The position numbers and the translations under genes are program-made. A DNA stretch of 64,000 nucleotides from the NCBI GenBank assembly GCA_025558095.1, contig JAIVFI010000012.1, positions 496,001-560,000 on the forward strand. The letters run 5' to 3'. Origin of the DNA: Hyaloraphidium curvatum. Its lineage: Eukaryota; Monoblepharomycota; Hyaloraphidiomycetes; Hyaloraphidiales; Hyaloraphidiaceae. The number at the start of each line of letters is the position of its first letter. The stretch's first letter is position 1. Below the pieces are notes generated by a model. The model saw only the letters and a list, made by a program, of their open reading frames with translations. It did not search any database and was not told the DNA's origin. Shown here piece after piece: positions 43,490-54,101 of this stretch.

Positions 43490-46400
43490 ATGGGAGACCT
43501 GCGTAGCCAGTTGCTCACTTCTACGGAGGCGGAGGACAACGAGGTGTCGGGTAGGCTCGACCTGCTGAAGGAGCTTGAACGTCCGCTGACGCCTGGGTCA
43601 AGTGAACCAGCGCGCATTGATTGACAAGATCCTGGCCCGCTACAGCTCGGACTATACCGTCTTCCGGGAGCTTATCCAGAACGCGAATGACGCGGGGGCA
43701 AGCGAGGTCGAAGTCGTTTTCACCACGGCCCCTATTTCCGCCCCGGCGGCACCGGAACCGGCGTCGCGAAAGGAGATCTCCCCCGCCAAAGACAAGGACG
43801 GGTTCTCCTTCGCGAGCTGGTTCCTCAACCGCGCTTCCAAGGTCGCCGAAAAGGTGCAGACCACCCTGAAGGAGGTTGCGCAGGCGCCGAAGCCGACGCG
43901 GGAGGTCACGGGCATCACCATCTCCAACAATGGGCAGGCGTTCTCGAAGGACGACTGGTCCCGGATCCGGAAGATTGCCGAGGGGAACCCTGACGAGGGC
44001 AAGATCGGAATGTTCGGCGTGGGCTTTTACTCGGTGTTTGCTGTGACGGAGATGCCCCTGATCTCCTCGGGGGACACGTGCATGCTCTTCTATTGGCGCG
44101 GCGATCAGTTGTACACGAAAAAGGCACCGCTCGGTGCTGATGCCCGGAGCGATCGGACTACTTTCGATCTGAAGCTTAGGGATCCGGACACGCTGCCGTC
44201 GGTTCCGGAACTGGCGCGCTTCATCGCGACCTCGATCGGGTTCACGGCCAACCTGCGGCGGATCGTCGTCCGGATCGACGACCAGGAAGTGATCACGGTT
44301 TCGAAGCGGGAGGGAGCAACGGGCTCGAAGGAGCTCAATGTCAGCTCATCGTGGACCAAGCGTTCGCCCGAGGGGCTGTTCAGTGTGACCGGGGTGTCGC
44401 TCAGGAACGTGCAGATGGAAACGGAGATTGTTCCGTACCGACCTCCGCCTGAACCTGCGGCGGTGCAGCCGGGTGCGTTATCGCCGGCCCCGGCGTCGGA
44501 TCCGCGGCCGCAGCCGCAGAAGAGCTCGCTCTTTTTTCGGCTCGCGACTCTGAACCTGGCCGTGGCGCTCCCGCGGCAGCTGGCGACGGAGATGGAGCGC
44601 ACGACCAAGAAGCGCCCCCCGTCCAAGACGCAGATCACGTTGCTATACGCCAACGCCGACGAGCTCGGCTCGTCGCTTGACGGGCCGGCGGCGGGGCGCA
44701 CCAACTCCATCTTCGCGGACCTCATCGCGACGCCGTCAAACCAGGGATCCGTCATCATCGGCTTTCGGACACAGCAGACCACCGGCTGCTCCGCTTCTAT
44801 GGCCGCCGCCTTTATCCCTACCGTCGAGCGCGAATCGCTGGACTTTGTCGACCGTGCGCTCGCCATCTGGAACAAGGAGCTCCTGAGCATGTGCGGGCTG
44901 CTGGCGCGGCTCATTTTCGAGGACGATCTGGGTTCGGTCAAGATGATCTGGCAGCCGCGGCCGCCAAAGATCGTCCCGGGCGAATCGCTGGCCGATGTGC
45001 CCATGGACGAGGCCGACAAGGAAGCACTTTTGTTCGCCGTCCGCCGCAACATCCACGCGTTGAGGAGCTTCGGCTTTCTTGCGCCCTCGACGCCGCATCA
45101 GACGGTGGGGAGGATTGTCGGGCAGGACTTCTTCAATTCGGCCGGCTCGGCCATCCCGATGGTGACCACCCGGGGGGTGGTTACGACCCGGCAGGCCCGT
45201 CTCATCCCTACGAGTGGGAAGCCGGACGTCCCCACCCTGCTAACGCTGTGTAAGCTGACGCCGCTGGTGCCGGTGGAGCTGTACAACGGTGCCAAGGCCG
45301 AGTTCGAGGCGCTCCGGCGGCTTGGCATCATCGACGATATCCGATTTGAGGACGTTGCGACCGAGGTGGACTCGAGGGTGTTTTCCGAGGCCGAGGTCGA
45401 GGCGCTCATGATGTGGTGGATATCCATGTCGGGCTCGCGGGAGCGGGAGAAGTGGACAGAGAGGATCTGGGGCCGGCTCAAGTTCTCTCCCGCGCCGGGC
45501 GGCGACGGCAAGAAGGCTCCGCGACAATGGCGCAACCTGCGCTTCTTCGTCAACCCCACGAGAATCGCGCCGGAGTTGGTGGAATCCATGGACACTGCGC
45601 TCCCGTTTTCCGTTTCGAAGGGCTTCCCCGTTGCCCAGCTCACCGAGCAGTTTGGGCTTGTGGAGGTGCCGCTGCTCCACTGGATTACTGCAGTCGCGGC
45701 CAACGAGCAGTTCGAGAAGGATCCGGCTTACGCAGAGCGCATCCTCGCTGTCGTCTCTAGGGTCTTCTCCACCCCGAGTGCCGTGTCGGCCGAGGATCGG
45801 CGCAAGATTGTGCAGCTGCTCCAGGAGAAGCGATGCTGTCCGACTAAAGCCGGAATGCAGAAGCCACCGGATTCCTATTTGCCCAAGGTGACCCTGTTCG
45901 ACGATCTTCCCACTCTGCAGCTCTCGAATCCCAGATCACTGTCGGACGCTTTCTGCCGGGAGATTGGTCTGCGCGACCACGTTGAGGTCGGCCTGGTGCT
46001 CTCCCGCGTGTCGCAGCTGGGCTTCAACCACGAGTCCCTCGTGCGGTACCTCGCTGCGACGCAGCTCACAGACATTGAGCGTTCGCGCCTGAGCCAGACG
46101 CGCCTGTTTCCGCGCGAGGGAGCTGATCCGAGCGCCGAAGGCCTTTGGAGGCCCGTGGACCTTTACTTCCCCGTGGACGTCCCCGGCATGACGGTGCAGA
46201 CCCACGAGTTCGGGCTGCCGCTTCTGGTATGGACCAAGAACAAGCTTCGCCTGGCGAGCGACGAGGGGAAGCTGCTCCAGGCCCTCGGCGTTCGGACTGC
46301 CATCCCTCTCGCGGACTGGCTTGCCCTTGCTTCGGATCCGAAGTGTGATTTGGATCGACGGAAGAAGCTCATTCGATACCTCTTGGAGCGACGCGACTCG

Positions 46401-48774
46401 ATCTACTTGGACTACGATGGAGGCAGAATCGCGGCTCAGTTTCTGCCCGCTACGCTTCCCGTAAAGGACGGCAAGACGGAAGAGGTGCAATGCTCGCCGC
46501 GGGAATGCTACGCGGATCCCGCATGCTGGATTCTCTCCTTTCCCGTTCTGGATCCCGACTTTCGCAGCTCTGCGGGCAAGCTCGGTGTTGCGGAGAAGCC
46601 GCCGGTGGGCGCCGCGCTGCAGCGTCTCCTGGCTTCGCCTCCGACGGACAAGGAGTGGGCCACGCGACTGTTTGCGTACTTTGCGACCCGTTTGCCCGAG
46701 ATTCCCGTCGGCGATTTCAAGGCCCTGGCGACCAAGAAGTTCATTCCTGTCTTTTCGCCACAGCGGAAGCCGGAGCTCATGGAACCCGGTGAGGTGTACT
46801 TGTCGGCACCTGATGAGTGCGTGTCTTCTCTTGTCGCGCCACGCGTGTCCATGCGTAACCCATTTTCTTCCTTTCCTCCAGGGCTGCGTATGGCGACCTC
46901 GATCTCGCTGTGGTCGACTTCGGCTTGGCCGGAAACTCCTTCTTGAAAGCGTGCGGCGTGGCCGATAAACCCTCTCCCCAGGAGTTGGCTCGCAGGGTGC
47001 TGCGCGACCCCGGGTCGTTCTTGGCCAAGGTCGGTCCGAAAGCATACCTGTCGCTGCTTCGTCAGCTGTCGGTGCTGCCGATCGACAACCAGCTGACCAA
47101 GGAGATGCGCACGAAAGCCTGGCTTCTGGCCTTGAAGAACGAGGCACGGGATGGGGTTGGGGTGCCATTGGACGACGAAACGGACATGGGCCGCGACGCT
47201 TCTTGGACCCTTGCGAGGGCGGATTCGATCTACCTCATCGACGATCCCGTCCTTTTCCAAACATTCCTTCCGCTCTCGTCTCCGCAGGAAACCATCCTCG
47301 AGCAGTTCTACGAGAGGCTCGGCTCGAGGTGGATTTCACGGGAAGTGTCTGAGGATTGGCAAATCGTCGGGGCGATCCGGACGACCCCGCAGGCGGAGAA
47401 GCTGCAGAAACTGCTGCACCAGCGGGCGCCTTTGCTGCTCTACGACGTCGGCAGGGCAGGCGGCCCGACCAGGGACTCATTGACGAACGACCTGCGGAAC
47501 CTGCAGGACATGTTGAATGGCCTCAACGTCGGGGAGGTCGACCAGATCAGCATCAAGCGAACGTTCCAGAGGACGGTGGTCAAGGTGACGCCGACGACGA
47601 GCTCGATCGCCCAGGACCGGTACCAGAAACGCTGGCTGCTGGTCACGGCAAACTACGACTTTTTCGACGTGAGCCAGGCCATTGGCAAGCTCCTCTTCAA
47701 GCACCCGCGCCTCCAGGACTCGCTGCTGCTTTCCACCCTGCTGAGCTCCTCGTTGCTCAACCTGAAGCGGAAGGGGTTCCCGGTCGACCGGCTGCTCAAC
47801 AACGAGGTCGCGCAGGCGCAGAAGATTGCGGTCGCCGCTTTGCCGCCGCCTCCTCCGGCGGTCGCTCCTGCGGCATCTTCGAACCTGGCAGCGGCGGGTG
47901 GCGACAGTGCCGACGGTTCCGGGGCCGTCGTCTCTCGCACGCCGTCTCCGGCCGCGGACGATACCGAGGTCCTGTCGAACTGGTTCGAGGATCTCGGTCG
48001 GTGGTTCACCGGCAACGAACCCAAGAAGCCGGCCGCCGCGGGAACCCCGGCCCCGCCGCCGGAGAGGATGCCCGGCGGCTTTGCCGAGGCCGGCGGCGCG
48101 CACAAGCCCGTGGAGCACGCCGATCCCCGGCAGACGGCCCGCCTGAAGAACGAGCTCCGGGCAGCGATCGAGTCGTCGCGGCCCGTCAGCGAGAGCAACT
48201 TCAGGGCGACGATCCCGGAGCGGCCACAGACTGCTGCTCCCGCGATACCGGAGGATCACTGCCGCGTGCTGCTCGACTCGGACCTGCGGAGAGTTGGCAC
48301 CGTGCAGGGTTTCGCCCTCTTTGCCGAGAAAGGGCCCGGGGAATCGGACGTGCAGCGGCTCGTGTCGTCGGGCACCGCGGACGCCTTTGCGGCCGTCATT
48401 GGCGATCTGGCGAGGGAGGTGTTTGCTTTCCCCAACCTCGGCGCCGTCAACATCTGGTGGGATGCTCGGGGTTCCACGATCGGTTGGTTTGCCTGAGCGA
48501 TGCTTCTGCTCTCCTACTGACCTGTTCGTCCAATGCAGCATTCAACCGCAACCGCACCATCTTCGTCAACCTACGCTTCTTTGCCGATCTCCACCACAAG
48601 AAGGCCACGATACCCGATACCTACGCCTACTGGTTCACGACAATGTGCCACGAGCTCGCGCACCACTTTATCGAGGCGCACGACGCCCGCCACGGCTACT
48701 ATACGGAGTGCCTCACGCAAACGTATCTGCCGAAGCTGGTGCCCGTCGTGGCATCGAAGGGCACCGGCATTTGA
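43490..48774 (+). CDS. Large GHKL/HSP90-like ATPase protein (DUF3684/sacsin-like) with C-terminal HExxH
   Basis: Four exons (43490-43550, 43603-46795, 46882-48482, 48539-48774) join in frame into 1,696 residues, the usual size of fungal DUF3684 proteins. The N-terminal GHKL ATPase has the N box FRELIQNANDAGASE (about residue 40), a G1-type region TISNNGQAFSKDDW and the FGVGFYSVF lid (about 156). A long middle follows with repeated mixed alpha/beta segments, then a Pro/Ala-rich linker. The last exon reads FVNLRFFADLHHKK and MCHELAHHFIEAHDARHGYY, an HExxH zincin-like motif at about residue 1,656 with downstream His residues. Sacsin-type proteins act as chaperone-like ATPases; no function is established for this family. 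Confidence 0.85.
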
Positions 48775-48914
48775 GGACTGCAAGACATGGACGGACTGCT
48801 GCACGGTCGTTGTTGTCATAGATGATGTATTTCAGTTAGACTCAGACATGAAGCGCAAAGATCTCCATCTACACCGATTCCGCCACCGCCAGTCTTGCCC
48901 AAGCGAATACGAGT

Positions 48915-50294
48915 TCACTGCCTCCTGACGGGCGTGCCAAAGGGCGTCGGGTACCCCTCGTTGTCCGCCGAATGGAACGACGCCGCCGAGTCCGGCACAG
49001 GCGACCCCGGCGCCGCCCTTTCGGCCTCGCGCGCCGCCAGCGCCGCGTCCCTCACGAACCGCGCCAGCTGGTCCAGGCTACCCGCCGCCTCCCTCGCGTG
49101 CTCGGGGTTGAACTTGACCAGGTACCCGTTGGCCGCCGCCGGCGCCTCGAGCAGCTGGATCGGACGCTGCTGCTCGCTGCTGGCGCGCAGCACGGCGTCG
49201 TACTCCCTCATCGCCGGCGCCACGTGGCGCAGGGAGCCGGCCGACGCCGGGCGACGGATCATCGAGGCCCGCACGGCCGCCAGCCTGGGCTCGGTCGAAA
49301 GCGCGGTGTTGCGCGCCTGCACCTCCATCGCGAGCACCCAGCCCCCGGCGGCCTTGGTCGCGTTGCCGTCGTTGTTGGTCGGCAGCCTCGTGATGACGAA
49401 GGGGAGGATCTTGGGCGGCTGGCGCCGGAAGTGCCTGCCGATCTCGTTCTCCTCGATCCGCTGGGGCGGGTGGCGCGAGGCCAGCCTGATCTCGAGCGCC
49501 TCCTGCAGGCTCTTGGACCACTGGAACCACTTGGGCAGGACCTGCGTGAGCAGCCCGCGCACGGCGCTCTCGGAGAAGCGGTCCGGGAAGGCCGGAGGCA
49601 GGATTACGTCGGAGCTCATGACGATCCAGCGGTTGAACACGCCGGCGTGCGGGCCCAGGTCGACGAGGACGAACTCGCAGCGTTTGGCGCGGGCGACTTC
49701 GAGCACGCGCCGGCGGAAGGAGACGAGCTGCGCGGGGGCGGCGAGGCGGCCGCTGCCGTCGATGTCGCTTTCCTCGAGGTTGGGGAGGAAGACGCTGCCG
49801 GCGATCAGGAAGAGGTTGTCTTCCAGGCCCGGGAGGTGCTCATTCGACACCGTATAGCAATAGTCAGCCGGTAGGAGCGCAGGGGTCTCGCCGGTAAAGT
49901 CCGGCTCGAGCAGCGAGTAGAGGTTGCACCTGGGCAGGTCCAGCCCGTGGTCCGCCGCCACCGTCTCGGCGTGCAGCCTGACGAACTTGACGTCGGTCGG
50001 GGCGTCCATCCCCTGCTTGAAGTTCTCGGACCGCGAGATGGCCACGTTGTCCAGCGGCAGCTGCTCCGGCGGGACGAGCGAGGGCAGCAGCGCCGTGGTG
50101 AGGTTGGTCTGCGGGTCGGCGTCGACGAGGAGGGTCTTGTGGCCCTGCAGGGCGAGCGCGGCGCCGAGGTTCAGCGTGAGCGTTGTCTTGCCGACGCCGC
50201 CCTTGTACATGTACGACGAAACAATGATGGGGTCCGTGCGGGCCGTGGAGACGGAGAGGGCGCCGAGGCGGGAGGCGAGCTCGTCGGCAGACAT
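48915..50294 (-). CDS. ParA/MinD-like ATPase
   Basis: Single exon, 459 residues. The deviant Walker A motif [15 protein letters not shown], the DADPQTN strand and the [13 protein letters not shown] Walker B region are those of ParA-type partition ATPases, which are mainly bacterial. The C-terminal 250 residues carry a ParA-like core ([19 protein letters not shown]) and an extended charged tail ending [10 protein letters not shown]. No targeting signal is evident. In fungi such genes are scattered and usually ascribed to transfer from bacteria; GC content and flanking genes are indistinguishable from the surrounding nuclear genes, so it is resident here. It is convergent with the GHKL gene. 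Confidence 0.85.
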   Translation of the reverse strand: MSADELASRLGALSVSTARTDPIIVSSYMYKGGVGKTTLTLNLGAALALQGHKTLLVDADPQTNLTTALLPSLVPPEQLPLDNVAISRSENFKQGMDAPTDVKFVRLHAETVAADHGLDLPRCNLYSLLEPDFTGETPALLPADYCYTVSNEHLPGLEDNLFLIAGSVFLPNLEESDIDGSGRLAAPAQLVSFRRRVLEVARAKRCEFVLVDLGPHAGVFNRWIVMSSDVILPPAFPDRFSESAVRGLLTQVLPKWFQWSKSLQEALEIRLASRHPPQRIEENEIGRHFRRQPPKILPFVITRLPTNNDGNATKAAGGWVLAMEVQARNTALSTEPRLAAVRASMIRRPASAGSLRHVAPAMREYDAVLRASSEQQRPIQLLEAPAAANGYLVKFNPEHAREAAGSLDQLARFVRDAALAAREAERAAPGSPVPDSAASFHSADNEGYPTPFGTPVRRQ

Positions 50295-50813
50295 CGCGAG
50301 GGGTGGGCGGAACGGTGAGAGACAGAAAGCCCGACAGAGCTTTTATGTGCCCGCTCCGCAAGGTTGCCGCGGATCCGGAAGGAAGGAAAGTGATGGGGGG
50401 AGACACCGTGTAGGACCCTGGCTTTTGTAGACAGACCCCGCAAGGTCCCAGTTCCGCAAGCTCGCTCTCTCAACCCGCCCAAACGGCTTCCATCCCAGCG
50501 GCTGACCATTGCAGCTGATCAGAAATCCACGGATTACTCTCAAGCTCGGTGGATTGGCATGGATTCGCTTCGCTGCGGCGAGGAAGCGGGTGGCCCGGCC
50601 CGGAACGGCTGATTGATCGCTACGATGCCATCAGCTTCCATCGCAATCCAAGAGGCGCCCATCGCAATCCAAGAGATGGAAGAAGGAAGCAGTTCATAGG
50701 CAGACAGAGGCTGTACAATGGCTCAGTAGCTGTTTCATACGGCATGCGGCGTGAGCGGCGTCCCAGTGCCCATGGTAAGGGCGGTCCACCGCGCCCCGGC
50801 GCCCAACCCATCG
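50295..50813. other. Intergenic region with a short direct repeat
   Basis: No supported gene. Contains a 16-base direct repeat (catcgcaatccaagag) at about 50,638 and 50,659. The left end is the promoter side of the ParA-like gene; the right end is the 3' side of the next minus-strand gene. Confidence 0.4.
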
Positions 50814-51659
50814 TCATCGCTTCGGTGCCGCTGGCCTGCCATTGGACGAGCCCGTCCTCCGTTTTGTCCGGTCCCCGCCTGGGCGGTCCGCGGCCTCCTG
50901 CCCCGCCGCGCCGCCCCCTTTGCGCTGCGGCGACGACGCCATGAACACCAGCGCGCCGTCCTCCTCCTCCTCCTCCTCCTCCTCCTCCTCCTCGTCGTCG
51001 TCCGTCTCTTCCCGCATCGGCGGGGTGGCGGCCGGCGGCGGCGCCCTGCCCGCCTTTCCCCTGGGCGTCTCGTCCACGGCCGTCAGCGCGGCCAGCGCGC
51101 CCCCCGAGCCGGCTCGCGACCGCCGCACGTTGGCGAAGCCGGCCAGCGGCACTGCGGAAGGGTTTGCATTGGCCTTGGGAGACCTGCGGCCGGCCTGCGC
51201 CGGCTGCCCCCTGCCGGGGGTCGGCGGCCTGGCCGGCCTCGCGGACGGCGGCTCGTCGTCGCCCACGGGCGACGCCTTGAACTGGCTGACGATGTCCTCC
51301 CACGTCTTGAGGGCGCCCGACGAGCGCCGCCGCCTGACGGAGGGGAAGTCGGGCAGCGGCGCGGCGAGGTCGGTGTCCGCGTCCGCCGCCGCGAGCACCG
51401 CGTAGCTGCGCGTGCGCGTGCGGCGGCGGGCCGGCGGCACGTGCGGCTCCATCGCATCGGCACACGCGACAAGCCGCGCCCGCACGCGCGGCAGCAGCGA
51501 GTCCTTCGCCAGCGTCGTCGCGCGCCGCAGCAGCGAGAGCAGCGCGACCGGCGGGAAAAACACCGCCGACGCTAGGAACCCCGCTGCAGCGGAGAGGAAG
51601 TACGCCGGCAGCAGCGACAGCGTGAGCACGGGCAGCACGAGCCGCGAGAGCGGCGGCAT
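50814..51659 (-). CDS. Membrane protein with poly-Glu run, unknown function
   Basis: Single exon, 281 residues. The N-terminus has two hydrophobic stretches (LVLPVLTLSLLPAYFLSAAA and LASAVFFPPVALLSLL), then a basic, Ser/Pro-rich tail with RRRRSSGALKTWEDIVSQFK and a run of about eleven Glu (from 50,959-50,995). This arrangement suggests a membrane-anchored cytoplasmic regulator. No family recognised. The poly-Glu tract comes from a (TCC)n microsatellite, so its length may vary between strains. Confidence 0.55.
   Translation of the reverse strand: MPPLSRLVLPVLTLSLLPAYFLSAAAGFLASAVFFPPVALLSLLRRATTLAKDSLLPRVRARLVACADAMEPHVPPARRRTRTRSYAVLAAADADTDLAAPLPDFPSVRRRRSSGALKTWEDIVSQFKASPVGDDEPPSARPARPPTPGRGQPAQAGRRSPKANANPSAVPLAGFANVRRSRAGSGGALAALTAVDETPRGKAGRAPPPAATPPMREETDDDEEEEEEEEEEEDGALVFMASSPQRKGGGAAGQEAADRPGGDRTKRRTGSSNGRPAAPKR
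50959..50995. repeat. TCC trinucleotide microsatellite
   Basis: About a dozen uninterrupted tcc units on the plus strand, followed by tcg units. They lie inside the minus-strand membrane-protein gene and encode a run of glutamates, so length changes would stay in frame. Confidence 0.8.
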
Positions 51660-51894
51660 CGTGGCCCCGGAGCTCCGATGGTGGTGGCGAACCCCTGGCC
51701 TGTCCGATCACATGAAAAGGCGCCCGCCGGCCACACCTCGCATCTCTTTTCTTTTGGTGAATGCGATCGCCAACGATATAGTGAAGACAGACAAAGAGAA
51801 GGAAGAAGACACTAGCACTAGCACCAGGAGCTAAAAGTCACAAACGCCGTGACCGTGGTTCAAGAGGACCATCCCTTTCACCATGATAAAGAGT

Positions 51895-53918
51895 TCAGAA
51901 ACGGTACGAGTACGACCTCGGTATCACGTAGGCCGCCTCGGGCGGTTCCTCCGCATCGTCGTCGTCGAGGTTGCTCCTGAGGTGATCAAGCCACGCCGGA
52001 ATCGGATCCTCGCCCTCGATGCAGCGGAAAGGCGAAGAAGTCGCAGCCGGTCGCTTCTCGTCGTAAGGCACCAGCTTCACCGACCCCAGATCAATGTTGC
52101 GAAGGCGCGGGACCAGGGGGAAGCAAGCGCTGCAGCTGTGCTTTTTGTCCCCGCGTTCGCGTGCGAGGGTGCAGATGACCGCCTCCGCAACGCTGCGACC
52201 GAACGCGCGGGCCATTTCCCGAGGGATGGCGTTGGCAAGCATGCGATACGCCTGAGAAAGACACAGCGCGGGGTTCAGAAGGGCAGCGTCGTACCCTTGG
52301 GTGCGGGCAAACTCGTCCACGGTAAGCGTCCGCAGGAAACCGTCCGGGGCGCCGCGCTCGAGGTATCGGCAGAAGTCGTAGGCTCTTTGACGGCCCCATT
52401 GCTTGCTCATGCAATCTTCGTTGGTTCCGCGGACGCACTCGATCTTCGAGTAGTAGGCGTCGTGCGTCCGCTTGTCGCATGGGAGAGAGGGCCATTCTTT
52501 GACGGCGTTTCGGGCTGCCTTGCACGTCTCCAGGACCGCCGAGTGCATGAACACTGGGTAGGTTGCCCTGGAGGTCGGCACCAGCTCCGTCGCGAAGCGC
52601 TCCTCGGTAGGCACGATGACCTTGGCATACATCGTGTCCAGGCGTGCTGCCGCCGTTTCCTGGAACTCTGCCTCGACTTCCTCGGCCTTGGGGCCCCGGA
52701 AAGGAAGCAAAAGACAATCCCGACGTTGAAAAAGCTTGTCCGCGACGATGTCGTGCAGCTTCAACTTGTTGAAGCCGCTCTCTGCAGTGTGGGTGAAAGG
52801 CGGTGCGCGAGACATGACGACTCCGCGAAAAGCCAAAAGGAAGAGCCGGCGACGATCTTGATTTCCCCCATAGTTGGCAGTGTGGAAATCCTCAGAGTAG
52901 CGTACCGCGAACTTCTGCCGCAACAGATCCCAGACGATTTTGGTGAGGATGAAGCAGTTTTCGTACCCATCCCATTTCGTCCTCAGTCCGGGGACGTTCT
53001 CGTATACGAGAACGTTGACGTAGATATCCAGCTTATCCAGAAGCTCGACATATGCGCCGGCCGTATACGAGAGCGCGTCAAGGTCCGACTCATCCTTGCG
53101 GTGACCGGCACCCGAGGCATTCTGACATGGCGGTGTGGTAAGAAAGGCAATCTTGTCGCGCTCCTTGTCGTATCCGTGCGAGAGCAGGAGCCGTTGCATG
53201 AACTGCGGGTTCTGGCTGTATTCTCGAGCGAAGGTGGGATCGAGGTTCGCTGCAGACACGACAATCTCTTGCCCAGTGCTCTATAGAAAAGCGTTGGGCA
53301 TGTCCAGAGGGTAGCGGTACTTGGGATCACGCACCTGGAACCATGAACGAGCAGCTTGCTGGGCGGTCTGCATGTCTCCTTCCGCGGCAAAGAGGAAAAA
53401 GAGACGGATTTCCGATTTCCTGGACCCGAGTCCTTCGAGTAGGCCCATCATGAAACCGTGGCTGCCAATTCCTGCACCGTCGAAGAGTGAGAGGAAGAAC
53501 AGCGTGGGGGTCCAGGTCTTGACGAGGTGTCGAGGAATCGCAAGCGGCCGCAGCAGACCCCATTCCAGGAGCACGTGCATTCCGTCTCTCGGCGCATAGA
53601 AACTGCCATCTCTCTGCGCGTCCCGAATGTGAGAGGGAATGACGCTGGGTAGCATGACGACGAGGTGAGTGTCCGAGTTCCTGGCTCCGCCGTAGTCGCG
53701 CCGCTTGTGCCTTGCCCTGCGCCGTCAATTCTTCCCATGCTGCTGAATGCCGTACGTCGGGAGCTCTCCGGCTCGATGGCAGCCGATGTGGCTGCTGCGG
53801 CGGTCCTCTTCGCGGAGCGTCCCCTTGCGTCCGAATGGCCCGGCTTCTGCTTCACCCATTGCGCCAGCGAGCCCTGTCGCCCTCCTGTGACCGGTCCGCG
53901 GGGGTCGATTTTGCCCAT
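51895..53918 (-). pseudogene. C5 DNA cytosine methyltransferase-like, copy B (frame break)
   Basis: Paralog of copy A, in reverse orientation. It shares motif I (LSLFDGAGIGSHGF), motif IV with the catalytic Cys (TTPPCQNASGAG), VYENVPG, a motif VIII variant (NYGGNQDRRRLFLLA), the block CRYLERGAPDGFLRTLTV, and an intron at the same codon (53281-53334). The first exon (53335-53918) is 584 nt, not a multiple of three: the N-terminal segment MGKIDPRGPVTGG to GTRTLTS is in one frame and THLVVMLPSVIPSH onward in another, with the switch at about 53,664-53,690. Motif X reads AYRMLANAIP rather than GNAV. It may be a decayed gene, a gene that now starts at 53655 (461 + 107 residues), or contain an assembly error. 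The remaining motifs are intact, so I cannot rule out a working enzyme. Confidence 0.6.
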
Positions 53919-54101
53919 CAGGGCCGCCGACCATGCCGGATGCGGCAGGAATTCGGCGGCGAGTTGTTGTCGTGACGCGGATCGAAAAATACTTTGCTAT
54001 CCGGCCTCTCATTCATCCATGCAATGTGCCACCAGCAAGCGATATCAGACAAAGCAACAATAAACCCCCGTCCCATGACTGCACGCCCCACACAACGCCG
54101 T

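Noticed and set aside
26494-53918. The two methyltransferases as the ends of one mobile element
   Set aside because: The sequence between them contains about fifteen unrelated host genes, and no terminal repeats are seen next to either copy.
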